Notes: generated by a model from the letters alone, not told the origin. Counted from the stretch's first letter, positions 48,333-60,984 are shown. The stretch is DNA of 64,000 nucleotides from Aselliscus stoliczkanus (GCA_033961575.1 CM066737.1:63198771-63262770); one strand, 5' to 3'. Numbers and translations are program-made.

Positions 48333-50100
48333 ATGTATTCTTTATTTTATTGTATTTTTCACTTCTGACTAGTTACTTTTTATGTGTTCTATCTCCATTT
48401 TTGTGTTTCCTTTCTCTTTGTTGAAGTTGTCCCTGTGATAACTGAGCATCCTTATAACCAATGTTTTGAACTCTGCATCTGGTAGATTGCTTGTCTCCAT
48501 TTTGTTTAGTTCTTTTTCTGAAGCTTTGTTCTGTTTTTTCATTTGGGACATGTTTCTTTGTCTCTCTGTTTTGGCTGCCCCCCTGTATTTATTTCTACGT
48601 ATTATGTACGGCTGCTATGTCTCCCGGTCTTAGTAGAGTGACCTTATGTAATAGGTGTCCTATGGGGCCCAGTGGTACAGTTATCTGAGATGGGTACTCC
48701 AGGTGTGACCCTCGTGTGGGTGTGTGTGCCCTCCTGTTGTAGTTGAGCCTCGGTTGCTGTTTGCAGGTCAGTGAGAAGGACTGACACTCAGGCTCATTAG
48801 TTGTGAGAACTGACAGTGGAGGGGCTGTTGTGCAGGGGCTGACCCTATGGTGCAGGATTCGCTTTAGTAGGGCTCTGGTGCCTGCCCAGTCTGCCCTTTG
48901 GGTGTGTTGTTGTGAAGGTGGTTGGGTGATGGTATGGTGTAATCTGAAGCTAGCCATTGGAAGTGTTGGTTCTGGGGCTCTAGGGAAGGGCTCTGTTGCA
49001 GGCCAAGGTCAACTGCTGCTGGTGCCCTGTCCAGTGTCAGTTTGTATGAGCTACAAAGTGATCTGCAGATGGTTGCCACTTGAGCTGGGCTTAGCGGTGC
49101 CTGGCATAGGCTATCTGCAAACCAAAGGTGGCTACCACGGGTGCCAGGCTTGCGGCTGCTCAGCAAGAGGTATGTATGGGGCATGCCAAGGCCAGATGCT
49201 GCTTGTTTGGGGTTTGTGAACTGTTGAGAGATTTTAGGAAAGTCCACAGCATGAGCTAAGATAGGCTGTTTGTATGGAAAAGTCAGTGGAAGCAGCCTGG
49301 TGGGCCCACAAGTTGGGTGAGCAGGGTCTCAGGGACTCACCAGGGCGGGGAGGACAGTATTGGCCAGGTTGATGGAGACTCAGATATGGTGGCCTCCTGC
49401 ACCTGCACGCCAGGAGGCCTCAACAAAGAAACAGTGGCTTCTCCCAGCACTTCTGTGTGTGAAAAGAGCTGCCCCTGCAGTCCTCACCCTGAAGACAGAC
49501 AATTCAGCTCCTCCCTACATGTCCCTGGTGCCTTTTGAGCTGCTGCCCCAGCGCTGAAGCTCAGAGCCAGTAAGTCCATGCTCGGGCCCTTTAAAAGGAG
49601 TGCCTGACTCCAGGCACCCTCTGTTTCATTCAGCCACAATCTCCGCTGGTTTCCACAGCCAGAAGTTATGGGGACTTCTCTTCCTGGCACTAGAGACCTA
49701 GGTTGGGGAGCCTAGTGTGGGGCTGGGTATCCTTGTTCCTCAGGGGGACGACCACAGCCAAGATATCTCTTCCTATTTTTAACCGCCACACGTAGGTGTG
49801 GGACCAGCCTATTCCACATCTCTGCCCCTCCTACCAGTCTCAAGGTACTTTCTTCTGTATGTCCATAGTTGTAGGACTTCCGTTCAGCTAGACTTCAGGA
49901 GATTCTCAATGATACTTGTTCTGTAGTTTCCTTGTAATTTTGATATGGTCATAAGAGGAGGTAAGCACAGCATTTACCTACTCCACCATCTTGACCGAAC
50001 ACCTGCAGTCAATATTATTGAGTGCCTACTATTTCCAGGCACTATTCTAGGTACTGAAGGGGAAAAAGAAAATAGTTTCTACCCTTAAAAAGTAGAATTA

Positions 50101-50207
50101 GGGGGGCCGTCCGAGTGGTGCGATGGTTAAGCACTGGCTTGGGAAGCCAGCAGCCCCAGTTTTGGTCCCACATATGCGGGCCAGTGACACTGCCCTCAAA
50201 AAAGAAA
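50101..50207 (+). mobile_element. SINE group A, first of two at one site
   Basis: Head GGGGGGCCGTCCGAGTGGTG to CACTGCCCTC plus A-run. Left flank AAAAAGTAGAATTA at 50087-50100, right flank AAAAAGTTAGAATTA at about 50208-50222. Confidence 0.93.
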
Positions 50208-50222
50208 AAAAAGTTAGAATTA

Positions 50223-50649
50223 GGGCCGGCCAAGTGGCTCATTGGTTAAGAGTTGGCTTTGGAGTGTGAGCTCTGAGAAGCAGGGCCACAGGTTCGAATC
50301 CCACATGGGCCAGTGATACTGCACTCCCTATAGCTAAGATGGTGAACAACAGCTCGACCTGAAGCTACGCTGCCGAGAGTCGCCAGCAACAGCGTAGGCT
50401 CCAGTGGAGCTGCAGTGGGCTGCCATGAGCTACCATGAGTGGCCATGAGCCACTGTGAGCAGGCATCCATTGGCTGGCAAGCGACTGCCTCACCCAGGAA
50501 GAGCGCAATGATAATACCAACATGGGCCAGTGAAGCGCCATCCTCCCCAACTAGACTGAAGAACAAAAGGACAGCAGCTTGTCTGTTCCCCTTCCCCAAT
50601 TCGCCAACGCTGTTCCCTCCCCCAATTCCCCAATAAAATCTTACAAAAA
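50223..50649 (+). mobile_element. SINE group B, second of two at one site
   Basis: Starts GGGCCGGCCAAGTGGCTCAT directly after the duplicate of the first SINE and ends with the doubled CCCCAATTC module and AATAAAATCTTAC. A third copy of the flank, AAAAAGTAGAATTA, is at 50650-50663. Confidence 0.93.
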
Positions 50650-51542
50650 AAAAAGTAGAATTAACTAAATAGTTGATTTACTTTAACTTGATCAACCAGG
50701 AGGCTTCACTGCCTCTCCTTGAAGTTCACTAATGCTCCCTCAGCTGTATGCCCACACAAGTGCACACGCGCACACAAACACTCTTACACAGTAAACTAAG
50801 ATGTAACCATGTTCATCCACGAAGCTATTTTTATAAGGTTCCTTTAGAAACTGATCATTAGCTAATGTTACTTATAGTTCAGATTTGTATATCCCCACTT
50901 CACCAAATAAAATACTGTTACCCAATAATTAAATGATAAAATAACAAATACCAGTACCTATCTTCTCGGTGACATTATTTTACTTTGAAGCACACAAGAA
51001 AAGGAATATGTTATTTGAATTTTACTTTACCCCTATTTTGGCTAGACTGTCCCTATATTCCTTATATTATGTATAGCTGTACTGCTTTAAAATAAAATTA
51101 ATCAAGTGTCTTAAGATTGGAAGTTGAGAAAAATAGAGCCATCATACAAAATAATATTTTGCAGCTATTTTTTTTCCTATTCTATAATGAGTATAAATAA
51201 TTGGTCTAGGTCAGCCTGATTATTTAGCCTATCAGAGGAAAGAAGAATACTTAGCCATTAATTATATTCATTAAATTATGCAAAATCCAAGGCTGTTTTG
51301 CTAATAAACTAGAGTATAATTAGCTATATAATTATATGGAAATCAATATGCCTTTGAGAACAGTCATTTATCATGAGAAAATTCATTCCATAACCAAAGG
51401 CATTTTATGAGTACCTTAATCTCTAGATAACAAAAGTTCTCTAAATCATTAGATTATATAATCCTATAAGGCAAAGTGTCTGGGCATAAATTCCTGCCTA
51501 CCTTTCAAGGCCCTTAACACTACTGTAGTTAAGGCTCCATTC

Positions 51543-52012
51543 CTTTTTTTATTTAAAGATTTTATTGGGGAATTGGGGGAGGGGAACAGCTTTGGGGAAT
51601 CGGGACAGGGGAACAGACAAGTTGCTGTCCTTTGGTTCTCCAGTCTAGTTGTGGAGGACGTTGCTTCACTGGCCCATGTTGGTATCGTCATTGTGCTCTT
51701 CCCAGGTGAGGCAGATCGGTCATCATCCTCTGGACGGCCGCTCATGGCAGTTCACGCTGGCTGCCGTCCGCTCACACCAGCTGCCGGCCACTTACTGTAG
51801 CCTATGGCAGCCCACTGCAGCAGGGGCTGCAGCCTACGCCATCGCCAGCGACTCATGGCAGCCCAGCTCCAGGTGGAGCTATTGTTCACCATCTTAGTTG
51901 TAGAGGGCACAGTGTCACTGGCATTAATACGTGGGATCCAAACCGGGGCCCTGCTGCTCAGAGCTGGTGTCCCAAGCCAGCTCTTAACCAACATGCCACT
52001 CGGCCAGTCCAC
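51543..52012 (-). mobile_element. SINE group B, longest form
   Basis: Reverse copy with the doubled 3' module (GGGGAATTGGGG and GGGGAATCGGGAC) and an extended core with several GCTGCCG-type units. Imperfect duplication GG-TCCATTC at about 51533-51542 and 52013-52022. Confidence 0.9.
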
Positions 52013-52689
52013 GGTTCCATTCTTAACCATAGCGGTACTACTGCGAAAACTAGGCTAATGGTTAAGTGTGATCCTCAGACACCACCTTCCCAGTACAACA
52101 CAAAGAACTTATTTTATTGAAATTAAATAGATAACTATATTTATAACTGAATAACTTTGTTTGGATAAAAGCAAATGTCTTCTAAATGTAAATATTTTTT
52201 AGACATAAAATCTAACACAAAACTTAACAAAATATACCTCCATGAAACAACTACTTAAAATTTCTAAAATATAGAAATATTTTCTGCTTTGACATTAGGT
52301 CTGATGGGGTAGGAGAGAGTGAAAGGTGATTAGAAAATGCCCCTGTCCCCTTCTCTTTGGGAAAGGTCTTTAAAATCACCAAACATGGGTTTTCCACCCA
52401 ATCCAAGAATCTTTAGGTGCTTTGAATGCACTCCTGGGGTCATCTACGGTGGCCACGGGGAAAGGCAGGGGTCTCTTTCTCCTCTATTTGGAAGGGGGCA
52501 TGTACAGGATAGAGGGCAAGGCCCCCTCTGGCGACATAGGAAGAGAGGAAACTGAAGGATCTTACCAAAGCTCCCCCTAGCACTTGCTCTCAATTCTCAC
52601 AGGCTCTTGACACCCATTGGATTCACTGTCCTGATCATTGGCTTGCTTTTATTGCTTTTTACTAATCTATATAGAGGCAGCACAGAATA

Positions 52690-52945
52690 AACATCAGAGG
52701 ATGATCTCCCAAGCTAGACTACTCTAGGCTTCAAACAGTGGCTCCACTGCATTACTAGATGTGGAACTCTGAGCAATCTACTTAACCTCTCTGGACCTCA
52801 GTTTCCCCATTTGGAAAATGGGAAAAATAATTGTACCTGATGTTGCTGTGAGGGCAAAATTAGTTTATGTATTAAAAGCATTTAGAACAGTATTTGACAC
52901 ATAAGTGTCCAGTTAATATTAGCTGCCACTATTATGTTATTATAT
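52690..52945 (+). mobile_element. MIR
   Basis: One of the best preserved copies: TGTGGAACTCTGAGCAATCT, CTTAACCTCTCTGGACCTCA, GTTTCCCCATTTGGAAAATG, TGATGTTGCTGTGAGGGC and CAGTATTTGACACATAAGTG. Confidence 0.92.
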
Positions 52946-52979
52946 TATTACCTTACTTCCTAACACAAACCTTTTTTGG

Positions 52980-53330
52980 GGATTGGGCCAGTCTCCTCAT
53001 TACCATTGTTAAAATTCCATTTTTGTTGTCTCTCTCCCAGTAACATCTCTTAAAGTCCAATTCAACTGTCATCTACTCCATGAAGTTTTTTCCTGCTATG
53101 GAATAGGCAATTTAACATACTAATAAAAATGCCTCTGAAGAAAGGATTTCTCTCAGCTCTGTCACTGACCAGCTATAATCCCTTGGACAAATTATTTAAC
53201 CTCTCTCAGCAGATCAAACAGGGAAATTTTAACTTCCTTGAAATCAAGATATTTTATCTTTTTTTTTGTATTCTCCACACCTAATTGTAGTGCTAAGTAA
53301 ATTACAGGAGCTCAATTATGTCCTTTTTTC
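52980..53330 (-). mobile_element. L2 remnant with a MIR fragment inside
   Basis: TTCAACTGTCATCTACTCCA and AAGTTTTTTCCTGC, then a sense MIR piece (CTCTGTCACTGACCAGCTAT to TTATTTAACCTCTCTCAG), then GTATTCTCCACACCTAATTG and GGAGCTCAATTATG. Confidence 0.55.
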
Positions 53331-53339
53331 CTAGTGTAG

Positions 53340-54990
53340 CATACCACTAAAATTTAAATAAGGTCTTCCATTTGTCTTAGATATATAAACAATCTGAAAG
53401 CTTGTATATGTTCCTGTTTTTTGCCATGTTACTTTTGATATCAATTTTGAATACCACATCTGATAATTTTCTTAAATTCATTAATTAGGCATGAATAATT
53501 GTGAAAGGGAAAAGCTTAGATAGAAATTTAAGGAGAGGGAGAACATGTCACCTATTTCAAACTACTTCTTCAAGATGTACCTCAATTGTTGAGCAGGAAT
53601 ATTATCTCAGTAGTTGACACAGATTACCAGCCAAGAAGTATATGGTGAGCAGCACAATCTAAATGTAGCTTATCCTAAGAAACAATACTTAAATTGAAAC
53701 ATTCCTTGACATTCTAGGTGCTCAGTAATACTGAGAACATCCTGTTGTCTTTAATATGATCATACAAGAATATAAAATAGTGCTCTCAGCTCTACCTATG
53801 CATAGTAATAAAACCCTCTGAAATGTCACCAGATAGAGTAAGTGAAAAACCTGTGGACCTGTGACTTTTGTAATATCAGAATCTAATCCTTTAAAATTTT
53901 AACCAGTCTTGAATAGGGCTGTGTGTTTGCCTTACTATTTAAAATGTAAGTTACACTACTCATTTTAACAGAAAGCTAAAAAGGGAACAAAATATATATT
54001 TAAAACACGCTAAGTCATAATTTCCTACTTTAACTATAGTTGTACACATAAATATAGACTAATTAAAATAAATGTATAATGCCAATTTTTAAAATACATT
54101 ACAAAGAGCAATTAAGAATAATAGAAAATTTTCCTTCAAATTCTCTCATGGTGTTTTCTGTATACATATTTCTTATACCACTTTGCAAATAATTCAGTAA
54201 TTTTTAAATTCCAAAATTCCTTCAATTTACCATTTCAAAAAACGTATAGCTAAATCTGTGCCTCCTTACAGAAATTCCCATATTTGTGTCTCCCCCTCAA
54301 AAAGTATGCATTTCCAAGGAATGCTAAAAGCAAAAGGGAAATCATTAGGCATATATATATACCTGAGTAGTTACAAATAACAAGAAAAAATAAACAGAAG
54401 CAATTTTTACCTAAAGTCAACGTTTCTTCCATTGTTTGAAAAACATACACAAGTATATGCTGTCATGTCTTACTTTTGAATAACTTCGAAAATCAGGAAT
54501 TTTCAAGCTGGCAAAAGCCCTGGAATGATTACCAACAGCAATTTTAACAGATCAGAAAAATAATACCTACCTGTGTCATGTTTCTATCCACGTACAAAGT
54601 GATACTAAACTCTTGTTGTGGTCTGCCCCTGCTTAACCCAGAAGACTTTGTCACTAGTAACCAAGCAACACCCTCTCCTGGACAGACCTTTAGTATTACC
54701 ACTGGTCCTTGAGGAATCCCATTATATCCTTCTCTATCCAGAAAATAATCTATTTATTCCCATGCTTTTTGCTCATGGCTATACATGCATGATACGATAT
54801 ACAATATGATATACAATATAAGTCATCCCATATTGACTCAATTTTAATAGTATTTGCCATGACACCTTGTCAAAGTATAGGTGAGGGTGAGTTAAAAGAC
54901 TATTTTGTAATTATGAAAGTAATACATGGGCATATTGAAAAATATATCAAACAGTACATAAAGATATAACGTGAAAAGTATGCATCCCAC
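53340..54990. other. AT-rich intronic stretch with nothing recognised
   Basis: No reading frame above 70 codons and no recognisable repeat or RNA gene. Confidence 0.5.
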
Positions 54991-55059
54991 TTCCCAGAGC
55001 AGGCCACTGTTAAGACTGTTTTGTGGATTGTTCCACACATTTTTATAATATAAATCCAT

Positions 55060-55185
55060 TATATATGTGTGTGTGTGTGTGTATACACATATATATAAAA
55101 TGCATTTATATATATAATGCATTTATATATATGCACAAAAACACACACATACACACACATACGTATATACACACACACGCACACA
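55060..55185. repeat. (TG)n / (TA)n / (CA)n microsatellite
   Basis: TGTGTG runs change to TATATA and then to CACACA with TACG interruptions. Confidence 0.95.
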
Positions 55186-55239
55186 TCTTTGAAAACATAG
55201 GCTCTTTCCATACCTACTCCTTTGTACCTTTTTTCTCAA

Positions 55240-55640
55240 TTATTATAGTCTCTTTTATAATGACTGTTCACCAATATTTGAGGTTTCTCTCCTTAGAGGA
55301 AAATGAAAGAATTGCACTTTCCTATACCCTTTGAAGTTAGGTGTGTCTATGTGACTGATGTGGGCTAATGCAATCTGAGTACAATGAAGGATGCTACTCC
55401 TAGATGGAAGCATCTAAGATGCTATCACGTATCTTTCACTTTCTTTTTTCAAATGGGGGAGCCTAGAATCCTGTGTGAGAAGAACATGGGGCGGAGACCC
55501 TCAGTAACATGTAATGGACACAAAGCATGAGCAAGAAATAAGCCTTTGTTATTTGAAGACACTGAAATTGTGAGGTTAACATCTCAGTGTACGCTATCCT
55601 AGCCTAATATTACATCTTGAAGTAGACTGGTATCAGCACA
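55240..55640 (+). mobile_element. possible MaLR/MLT1-like LTR
   Basis: TGTGACTGATGTGGGCTAAT, GCAAGAAATAAGCCTTTGTT, ATTTGAAGACACTGAAATTG and CGCTATCCTAGCCTAATATT resemble the 3' half of an old MaLR-type LTR. Family assignment is weak. Confidence 0.4.
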
Positions 55641-55739
55641 CACAGATCTACCTGATTCACTGAAATGATTTCATAATATTCCTTTTCATGAATGAATGAT
55701 CATTTTGTTCACTAGATAAATGAGTATTTTGTGAGGGTC

Positions 55740-55865
55740 TACTTTAGATGTTAAAGTTCAATTAATTCTCACAGCAACTGGGAGATAAGTTCTATTCTCA
55801 CCCACAGTTGTACAAATGAGGAAAATGAAGCACACAGATTGTTAAAATTGCCCCCAATTACCTAA
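55740..55865 (-). mobile_element. MIR-type remnant, antisense
   Basis: AATTCTCACAGCAACTGGGA, ACAAATGAGGAAAATGAAGC and a short ATTGCCCCCAATTACCT end. Confidence 0.6.
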
Positions 55866-55964
55866 AATACTGTTGATTCCCTGTAATGTATTCTTCATTT
55901 CCATTATTGTAGTCATTATTTCTGAATAGTTCTTTTTTTAAAAAAATTTAAAAAATGAAATCTT

Positions 55965-56221
55965 GGGCCTGCTGAGTGGCACATTGGTTAGTAGTTGGCT
56001 TGGGACACCAGCTCTGAGCAGCAGGACCCCGGTTTGGATCCCACATATGAGGGCCAGTGACGCCTCCCTCTACAGCTAAGATGGTGAACAACAGCTCCAC
56101 CTGGAGCTGGGCTGCTGTGAGTTGCCGGCAATGGCATAGGCTGCAGTGGGGCTGGCCGGCAGCTGGCCTGAGCTGCCGTTAGCGGCAGTCCACTGGCCGG
56201 TGAGCAACTGCCTCACCCGGG
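55965..56221 (+). mobile_element. SINE group B lacking its 3' module
   Basis: Normal head and core to CAACTGCCTCACCCGGGA, then unrelated sequence. The missing part is the AACATGGGCCAGTGAAGC to AATAAA end. SINE copies usually lose 5' sequence, so this needs a later deletion or recombination. No duplication is seen. Confidence 0.85.
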
Positions 56222-56429
56222 ATATTTTGTATATGATAATGGATTAATACTTTTATATATGTGCTCTTCCTCAGCAACAAGAAAAATAAATATCCTAATA
56301 GAAATATTAGCAAAGGTAATGAGCAAAATATCCACAGAGTGAAAATTATGTAGATGATGTACGCGGTGGGCTTTGGCAGATTTTTACAGACATGTCTGGA
56401 TTTGCCTGGGTGTGCAAATGTATAGCCTT

Positions 56430-57240
56430 ACTGATAATAAAAGAAAGGCCTATTAAAAGAATGGTGCAATTTAATAGCTATCAAAGATCTAAAATAATTT
56501 TCTGATTGGTGAGGGTGCTGAGTAGCACATACTTTTATTTCTTGATGGTACCAAAATGGTACAACTTTCTGTAAGGCAATGTAGCAGAATGAAACACAAG
56601 CAATAGAAATGTTTATACTGACATCTAACAATTCTATTTCTAAAAAAAAATTCCTGATGAAGCAAATGTATAAAAATATATCTGTACATGGATACTCCCT
56701 GCAGCATTTTTTCTAATAGTGAAAAATTAGGAAGAGCACAGATGCTTAGAAGGGGATTGTTAGGTAATTATTAAATGATAATTAAAACAAATCTTCTATG
56801 TATTTAATAATATGGAAGATGTTCATTAGGCTGGCAGAGTGACACAGTTGGTTAAGAGCTCACTCAAGAGTGCGAGCTGAGCTCTGAGCAACAGCAGTTC
56901 GATGCCCAGCCCAAGCTGAGCTGCCGTTGAGCTGCCAACAGGTGGCAGGATGATGGCTCAGCTAAAAAAACAACAACAACAAAAAAAACCAGAAAGATGT
57001 TCATGATATATTATGTGATACAAGCACGCAAGATATGAAGTGTATATTTAACATACAGTATGACTTCAATTTTGTTTGACTACATTGTACATAGGAGAAA
57101 AAACAAGACTATGTGCAAAAATATTAATGATATTGCTGAATTAGGAATTATAGTGATTTTTCTTTTTTTCTTTTATGTCTACTGTATTTTCCAAATTTCC
57201 ATTAAGATTTTGTCTTAGTTTTAGAATAAGACAAAAGGAA
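56430..57240 (+). mobile_element. old L1 (L1M-type) 3' remnant, split by a SINE
   Basis: GGTACAACTTTCTGTAAGGC, GACATCTAACAATTCTATTT, ATACTCCCTGCAGCATTTTT and TCTAATAGTGAAAAATTAGG before the SINE; TACAGTATGACTTCAATTTT and CTACTGTATTTTCCAAATTT after it. Confidence 0.7.
56827..56993 (+). mobile_element. SINE group C inside the L1M remnant
   Basis: Head AGGCTGGCAGAGTGACACAG and end GAGCTGCCAACAGGTGGCAG, then an A/CAA tail. Duplication AAGATGTTCAT at 56816-56826 and 56994-57004. Confidence 0.92.
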
Positions 57241-57423
57241 AACATGATGAAGAAAGGAAAGGTTGAAATGATTACATTATCTTTAGTCCCTGTTAGTGTT
57301 CACAGTGGAACATTCCTTGATAAAATTAGTAAACTATGTCTGCTTTGTTTATCAACTCTGAGTTTAGGAAGAGGAAATATTTAAGTTTCATTTTATTTAT
57401 AAAGGATAGAAATATGTATTTCT

Positions 57424-57750
57424 TTTTCCTTTTATTAAAAAGATTTTGTTGGGGAATCAGGGAAGGGGAACAGACAAATTGCTGTCCTTTTGTTCTTCAG
57501 TCTAATTGTGGAGGATATCGCTTCACTGCCCATGTGGGTATCATTATTGCGCTCTTCCCAGGTGAGGCAGTTGCTTGCCGGCCATTGGACGGCAGCTCTC
57601 GGCGACTCACAGCAGCCCAGCTCCAGGTCGAGCTGTTGTTCACCATCTTAGCTGTAGAGGGCAGAGCTTGCTGGCCCATGTAGGAATGGAATAGGCAGCC
57701 CTGTTGTTCAGAGCTCGTGCTCTTAACGAACTGAGCCACTCGGCCAGCCC
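57424..57750 (-). mobile_element. SINE group B, short-core form
   Basis: Reverse copy; duplication GAAATATGTATTTCT at 57409-57423 and 57751-57765, itself a near-palindrome. Confidence 0.93.
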
Positions 57751-57961
57751 GAAATATGTATTTCTGTTTTTTTTTTCATGATATGAGGGCAGAGGGTAAA
57801 GGAACCCATAGCGATTTGTTTTTAACCTACTATTGTTTGTAAAAGGACATATGTTATATATTTCTTGATATGACTAAGGGAAAACAATAAAATAGATATA
57901 TAAATATCTTCACCTTTTCTTCCACGTGCCGATCTTCTAGTCATATCTTCTTTCAACTTTT

Positions 57962-58185
57962 TTTTTTCTTTAAATGTATTTGGTGTTCATTGTAGTTTTT
58001 TTGTTTGTTTGTTTTTGTTTTTAATTGGGGAACAGTGTGTTTTTCCAGGACCCATCAGCACCAAGTCAAGTAGCTGTCTTCAATCTAGATGTGTAGGGCA
58101 CGTCACAGTGTCCAATGCGGGGATCGAACTGCGAATCTTGGTATTATGAGCACTGTGCTCTAACCACTGACATTTCTGGCCACCC
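57962..58185 (-). mobile_element. SINE group D (divergent tRNA-type)
   Basis: Minus-strand order: GGGGTGGCCAGAAATGTCAG, AGAGCACAGTGCTCATAATA, a B-box GTTCGATCC, CGTGCCCTACACATCTAGAT, TGAAGACAGCTACTTGACTT, GGTCCTGGAAAAACACACTG, TTCCCCAATT and a long A-rich tail. It is unlike groups A-C in its head but shares the TTCCCCAAT end. It resembles SINEs I associate with horseshoe-bat relatives. Duplication CTTTCAACTTTT at 57950-57961 and 58186-58197. Confidence 0.85.
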
Positions 58186-58199
58186 CTTTCAACTTTTGA

Positions 58200-60140
58200 C
58201 AGAGCATCATATTAGTAGTTTATTTTGACCACGTTTGGGAGGGTGGTTATATTTGGGGAGACGATAATGGATTTAATGGGAGTTAACATTGGGAAATAGA
58301 TTTGTCGCCAGGTTTTGTGTTTTGTTAATAGGCTGGGAAGCTAAGAATAATGCCTTGTAAGGGAAAAAAATTGCAAACAGATGAAATTTAACTGAGCACC
58401 AGACATTTCCAGTTGAAGAGCACACATGAGGACAATTGCATTCCCTTAAATTATCAACTTATTGGAACTGAAATGCTTTGGTGCAGATGTCAAGAGTAAA
58501 ACAAAAACAAGTCTGCTAGTTGCTAACATCTTCCCATCTGCTCTGGATTACAAGTAGAAGTCCTACTGTGCACGATCATGTCAGTAAGCTCTTAAAATAC
58601 AAACAAATAAATGCTTCACTATTTCAGTTTTAGATAATGTATTCAGAAAGAGAAGATAACATCACACAGCATTGTAAGGGACAGATATACTAGTTTAATT
58701 TACCTACTGATGTTCATCAGGATACTTTCCCTTCAAAGTGTTTTTGATTTTCTCAAAAGACCAATCTCATAAGCTGTTTAAGAAAATGTCAGTTGATCTG
58801 CATATGTGAACAGTTGGGTCCATGGACCATATGATTTTCTTCCGTAAGTATTTATGTAAAGGTTTAAAATGAATATACTACGTATCATAAGCATATGCTG
58901 CATATTAGCAAATGGGTATTAGCAATTGCTTTGCTTAGGTATATCTCTTAAGGTGACACATTTAATCCTTTTGTAAGTGGTTGCTTATGTAACTAAAAGA
59001 AACTTCTCACGCCCTCACAAGAATTAAATAGTTTTCTAATCAGATAAAATTTTCATTTTTAAAAACTTCAAAATTTTGATGTAGATTATTTGATTACTCC
59101 TTTTATTTTCTTCAGTTTATTTACTATTTTGCTAAGGAATATTGTCATTTATAAGTTGGTACCATGTATATCTTCATGGAGGTTTTTAAGTGGACTTTTT
59201 ATTAGCCCTGTTCATGTGGGTAGAAAATTATGCTAAATCACAAAACTAGAAACAAGAGCTATTTATTGATATGTAAGCAGGTCTGTTAGAAATATAGATA
59301 GCTATAATAGTCTCTTGGATTAAATTTCTTTCACTATTTTGTTTTCTTGTTATATAAGGACATGTTATGTTAACTATCCCATAATGGTGATTACTTTAAG
59401 CTATACTTGAATATTCTACTGGCACCTTAATAGTTATCTAATATAGGCTCCATCATTTCTCCTTATTACCCACTCTTGTCCCCCCATCTGCTTATTCTCT
59501 GTGATCCTTGTCACTGTTAGTGACATCACCATTCACCCTGTCACTCACACTTGAGCTCCCCCTCACTTATTCCTCTCCGTAGGTTCTCTGGAGTCAACCG
59601 TTCCTCAGAACCTATCAGTTCCCAACGGGTTCTAATATTTTCACCTTCATCTTCTCCATATCCAGTCTCTGAATTTACCCACAAAAAAGCATTCAGAATA
59701 ATCTTTATAAAGCTTAGTGTCCTGTCTACCACTTATTATTTTATATGTAGAATTCTGTCAATTGTATCCAATGTTCAGATAAAGCACTCCTGAAAAAGAG
59801 TATTGCTTCCTGAAGTCCTTTTTTTCCATATCACTATTTAACTTTTATTTTTATTGCAATTTTATATTTAAGTCCACCTAAAACTTAAAGTGAATTTAAA
59901 ATGTAATGGTTTTTATGGAGAAAGGCCATTAAAAAACCTTAATAATGAAAAGTGAATAATAAGTATAATAACGTGGAAAAATGCGCTTTACTGTCGGTTA
60001 TCTATCTGTGGATTACCACCATTTTACTTTATCTGTGAGAGTCAAATACTGCCATCAAGTAGAATATGTGCACACTTTGCTTTGGGGAGGAATTTTGGCA
60101 CTGACCTAGCTTAAAGGTAAGGAGCATGACTCACTTGCAA
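58200..60140. other. intronic stretch with nothing recognised
   Basis: Mostly AT-rich. 59440-59660 is pyrimidine-rich and may be an unrecognised old repeat. Confidence 0.5.
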
Positions 60141-60161
60141 AGTCAAAAACAGTTGGAGCTA

Positions 60162-60285
60162 TGGGCCGGCTGAGTGGCGCAGTGGTTAAGCGCTGGTCTT
60201 GGGAGGCCAGCGGCCCCGGTTTGGGTCCCACATGTGAGGGCCAGTGACACTGCCCTCAAGAAAAACCAAACAAACAAAAAAACAC
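60162..60285 (+). mobile_element. SINE group A
   Basis: Complete head with CAA-rich tail; duplication ACAGTTGGAGCTA at 60149-60161 and 60286-60298. Confidence 0.94.
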
Positions 60286-60304
60286 ACAGTTGGAGCTAGA
60301 AAAG

Positions 60305-60400
60305 ATAATTTAATCCAATGAAAGAGCTAAAGGGAAGTGATTTACCCAAGATTATATATCTGATTGTAGAGCTACATAGCTAGTACTAGAGTACTTAAAC
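60305..60400 (-). mobile_element. MIR fragment, antisense
   Basis: GGGAAGTGATTTACCCAAGA and TGATTGTAGAGCTACATAGC. Confidence 0.55.
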
Positions 60401-60984
60401 TTACTATGTGAAAGAATTCAAGTTTGGATTATTAGGGGAAAATGATTACTTAAATATTTGAAATAGAATTATGTTTTCAGGAAGTTACAAATATGTGTTA
60501 CAAGTTAAAAATATTTTGTAAAACACATTCCTTGGATATGTTTTCTTGGTTAAATGGATCGTTCTTAGAAAATAAACTAGGTAACAGTTAATCTATATCA
60601 ATAATCGAAGACTAAGTTTGATCATAATTCTAATTCATTCCTCATAGTTCAAGCTGTCCCTATTATCTGTAATGTGTATAACACCTTTCAAAGGATCTGA
60701 ATTTCTTATTGTAAAGAAAGGGAAAAGAACTAGCCAAAGATTCAAGGAGAAGACGCAAACCAAGGCCGTGAAAAGGATTCCCTGAACAGCAAATTGGCAG
60801 AGTTAAGGTGGCTATTGCAAAGAAAAAAATATTATGTGTCTATTAAATCATAGTCCAGGTGAAGAGAGCATATTAGATTAAAACCAGAATTAACAACCCA
60901 GAAGATCTGGGGGACTACTTTTCAAAAGATAGCAAAATCAATTGTATTAGAGGAACAAAGCCCACTCCTACCAATACATTATAA

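Larger units (their letters stand above)
46506..50002 (-). mobile_element. L1 with 5' end retained and most of ORF2 deleted
   Basis: On the minus strand it begins GTTCGGTCAAGATGGTGGAG at 50000, the typical L1 5' end, followed by a 1.3-kb GC-rich 5' UTR (about 48650-50000) and ORF1-like sequence (about 47280-48620, with AACCCAAACAGACCCACAC at about 47910). At about 47280 it jumps to the ORF2 end and 3' UTR and finishes near 46506 with an A-rich tail. About 3 kb of ORF2 is missing. Two group A SINEs sit inside it. It is in the same orientation as DIAPH2. Confidence 0.88.

Noticed and set aside
48803..49247. Overlapping 127- and 138-codon frames on both strands
   Set aside because: Both fall in the GC-rich L1 5' UTR; such frames are common there.
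50246..50599. 117-codon frame
   Set aside because: Entirely within a group B SINE in reverse.
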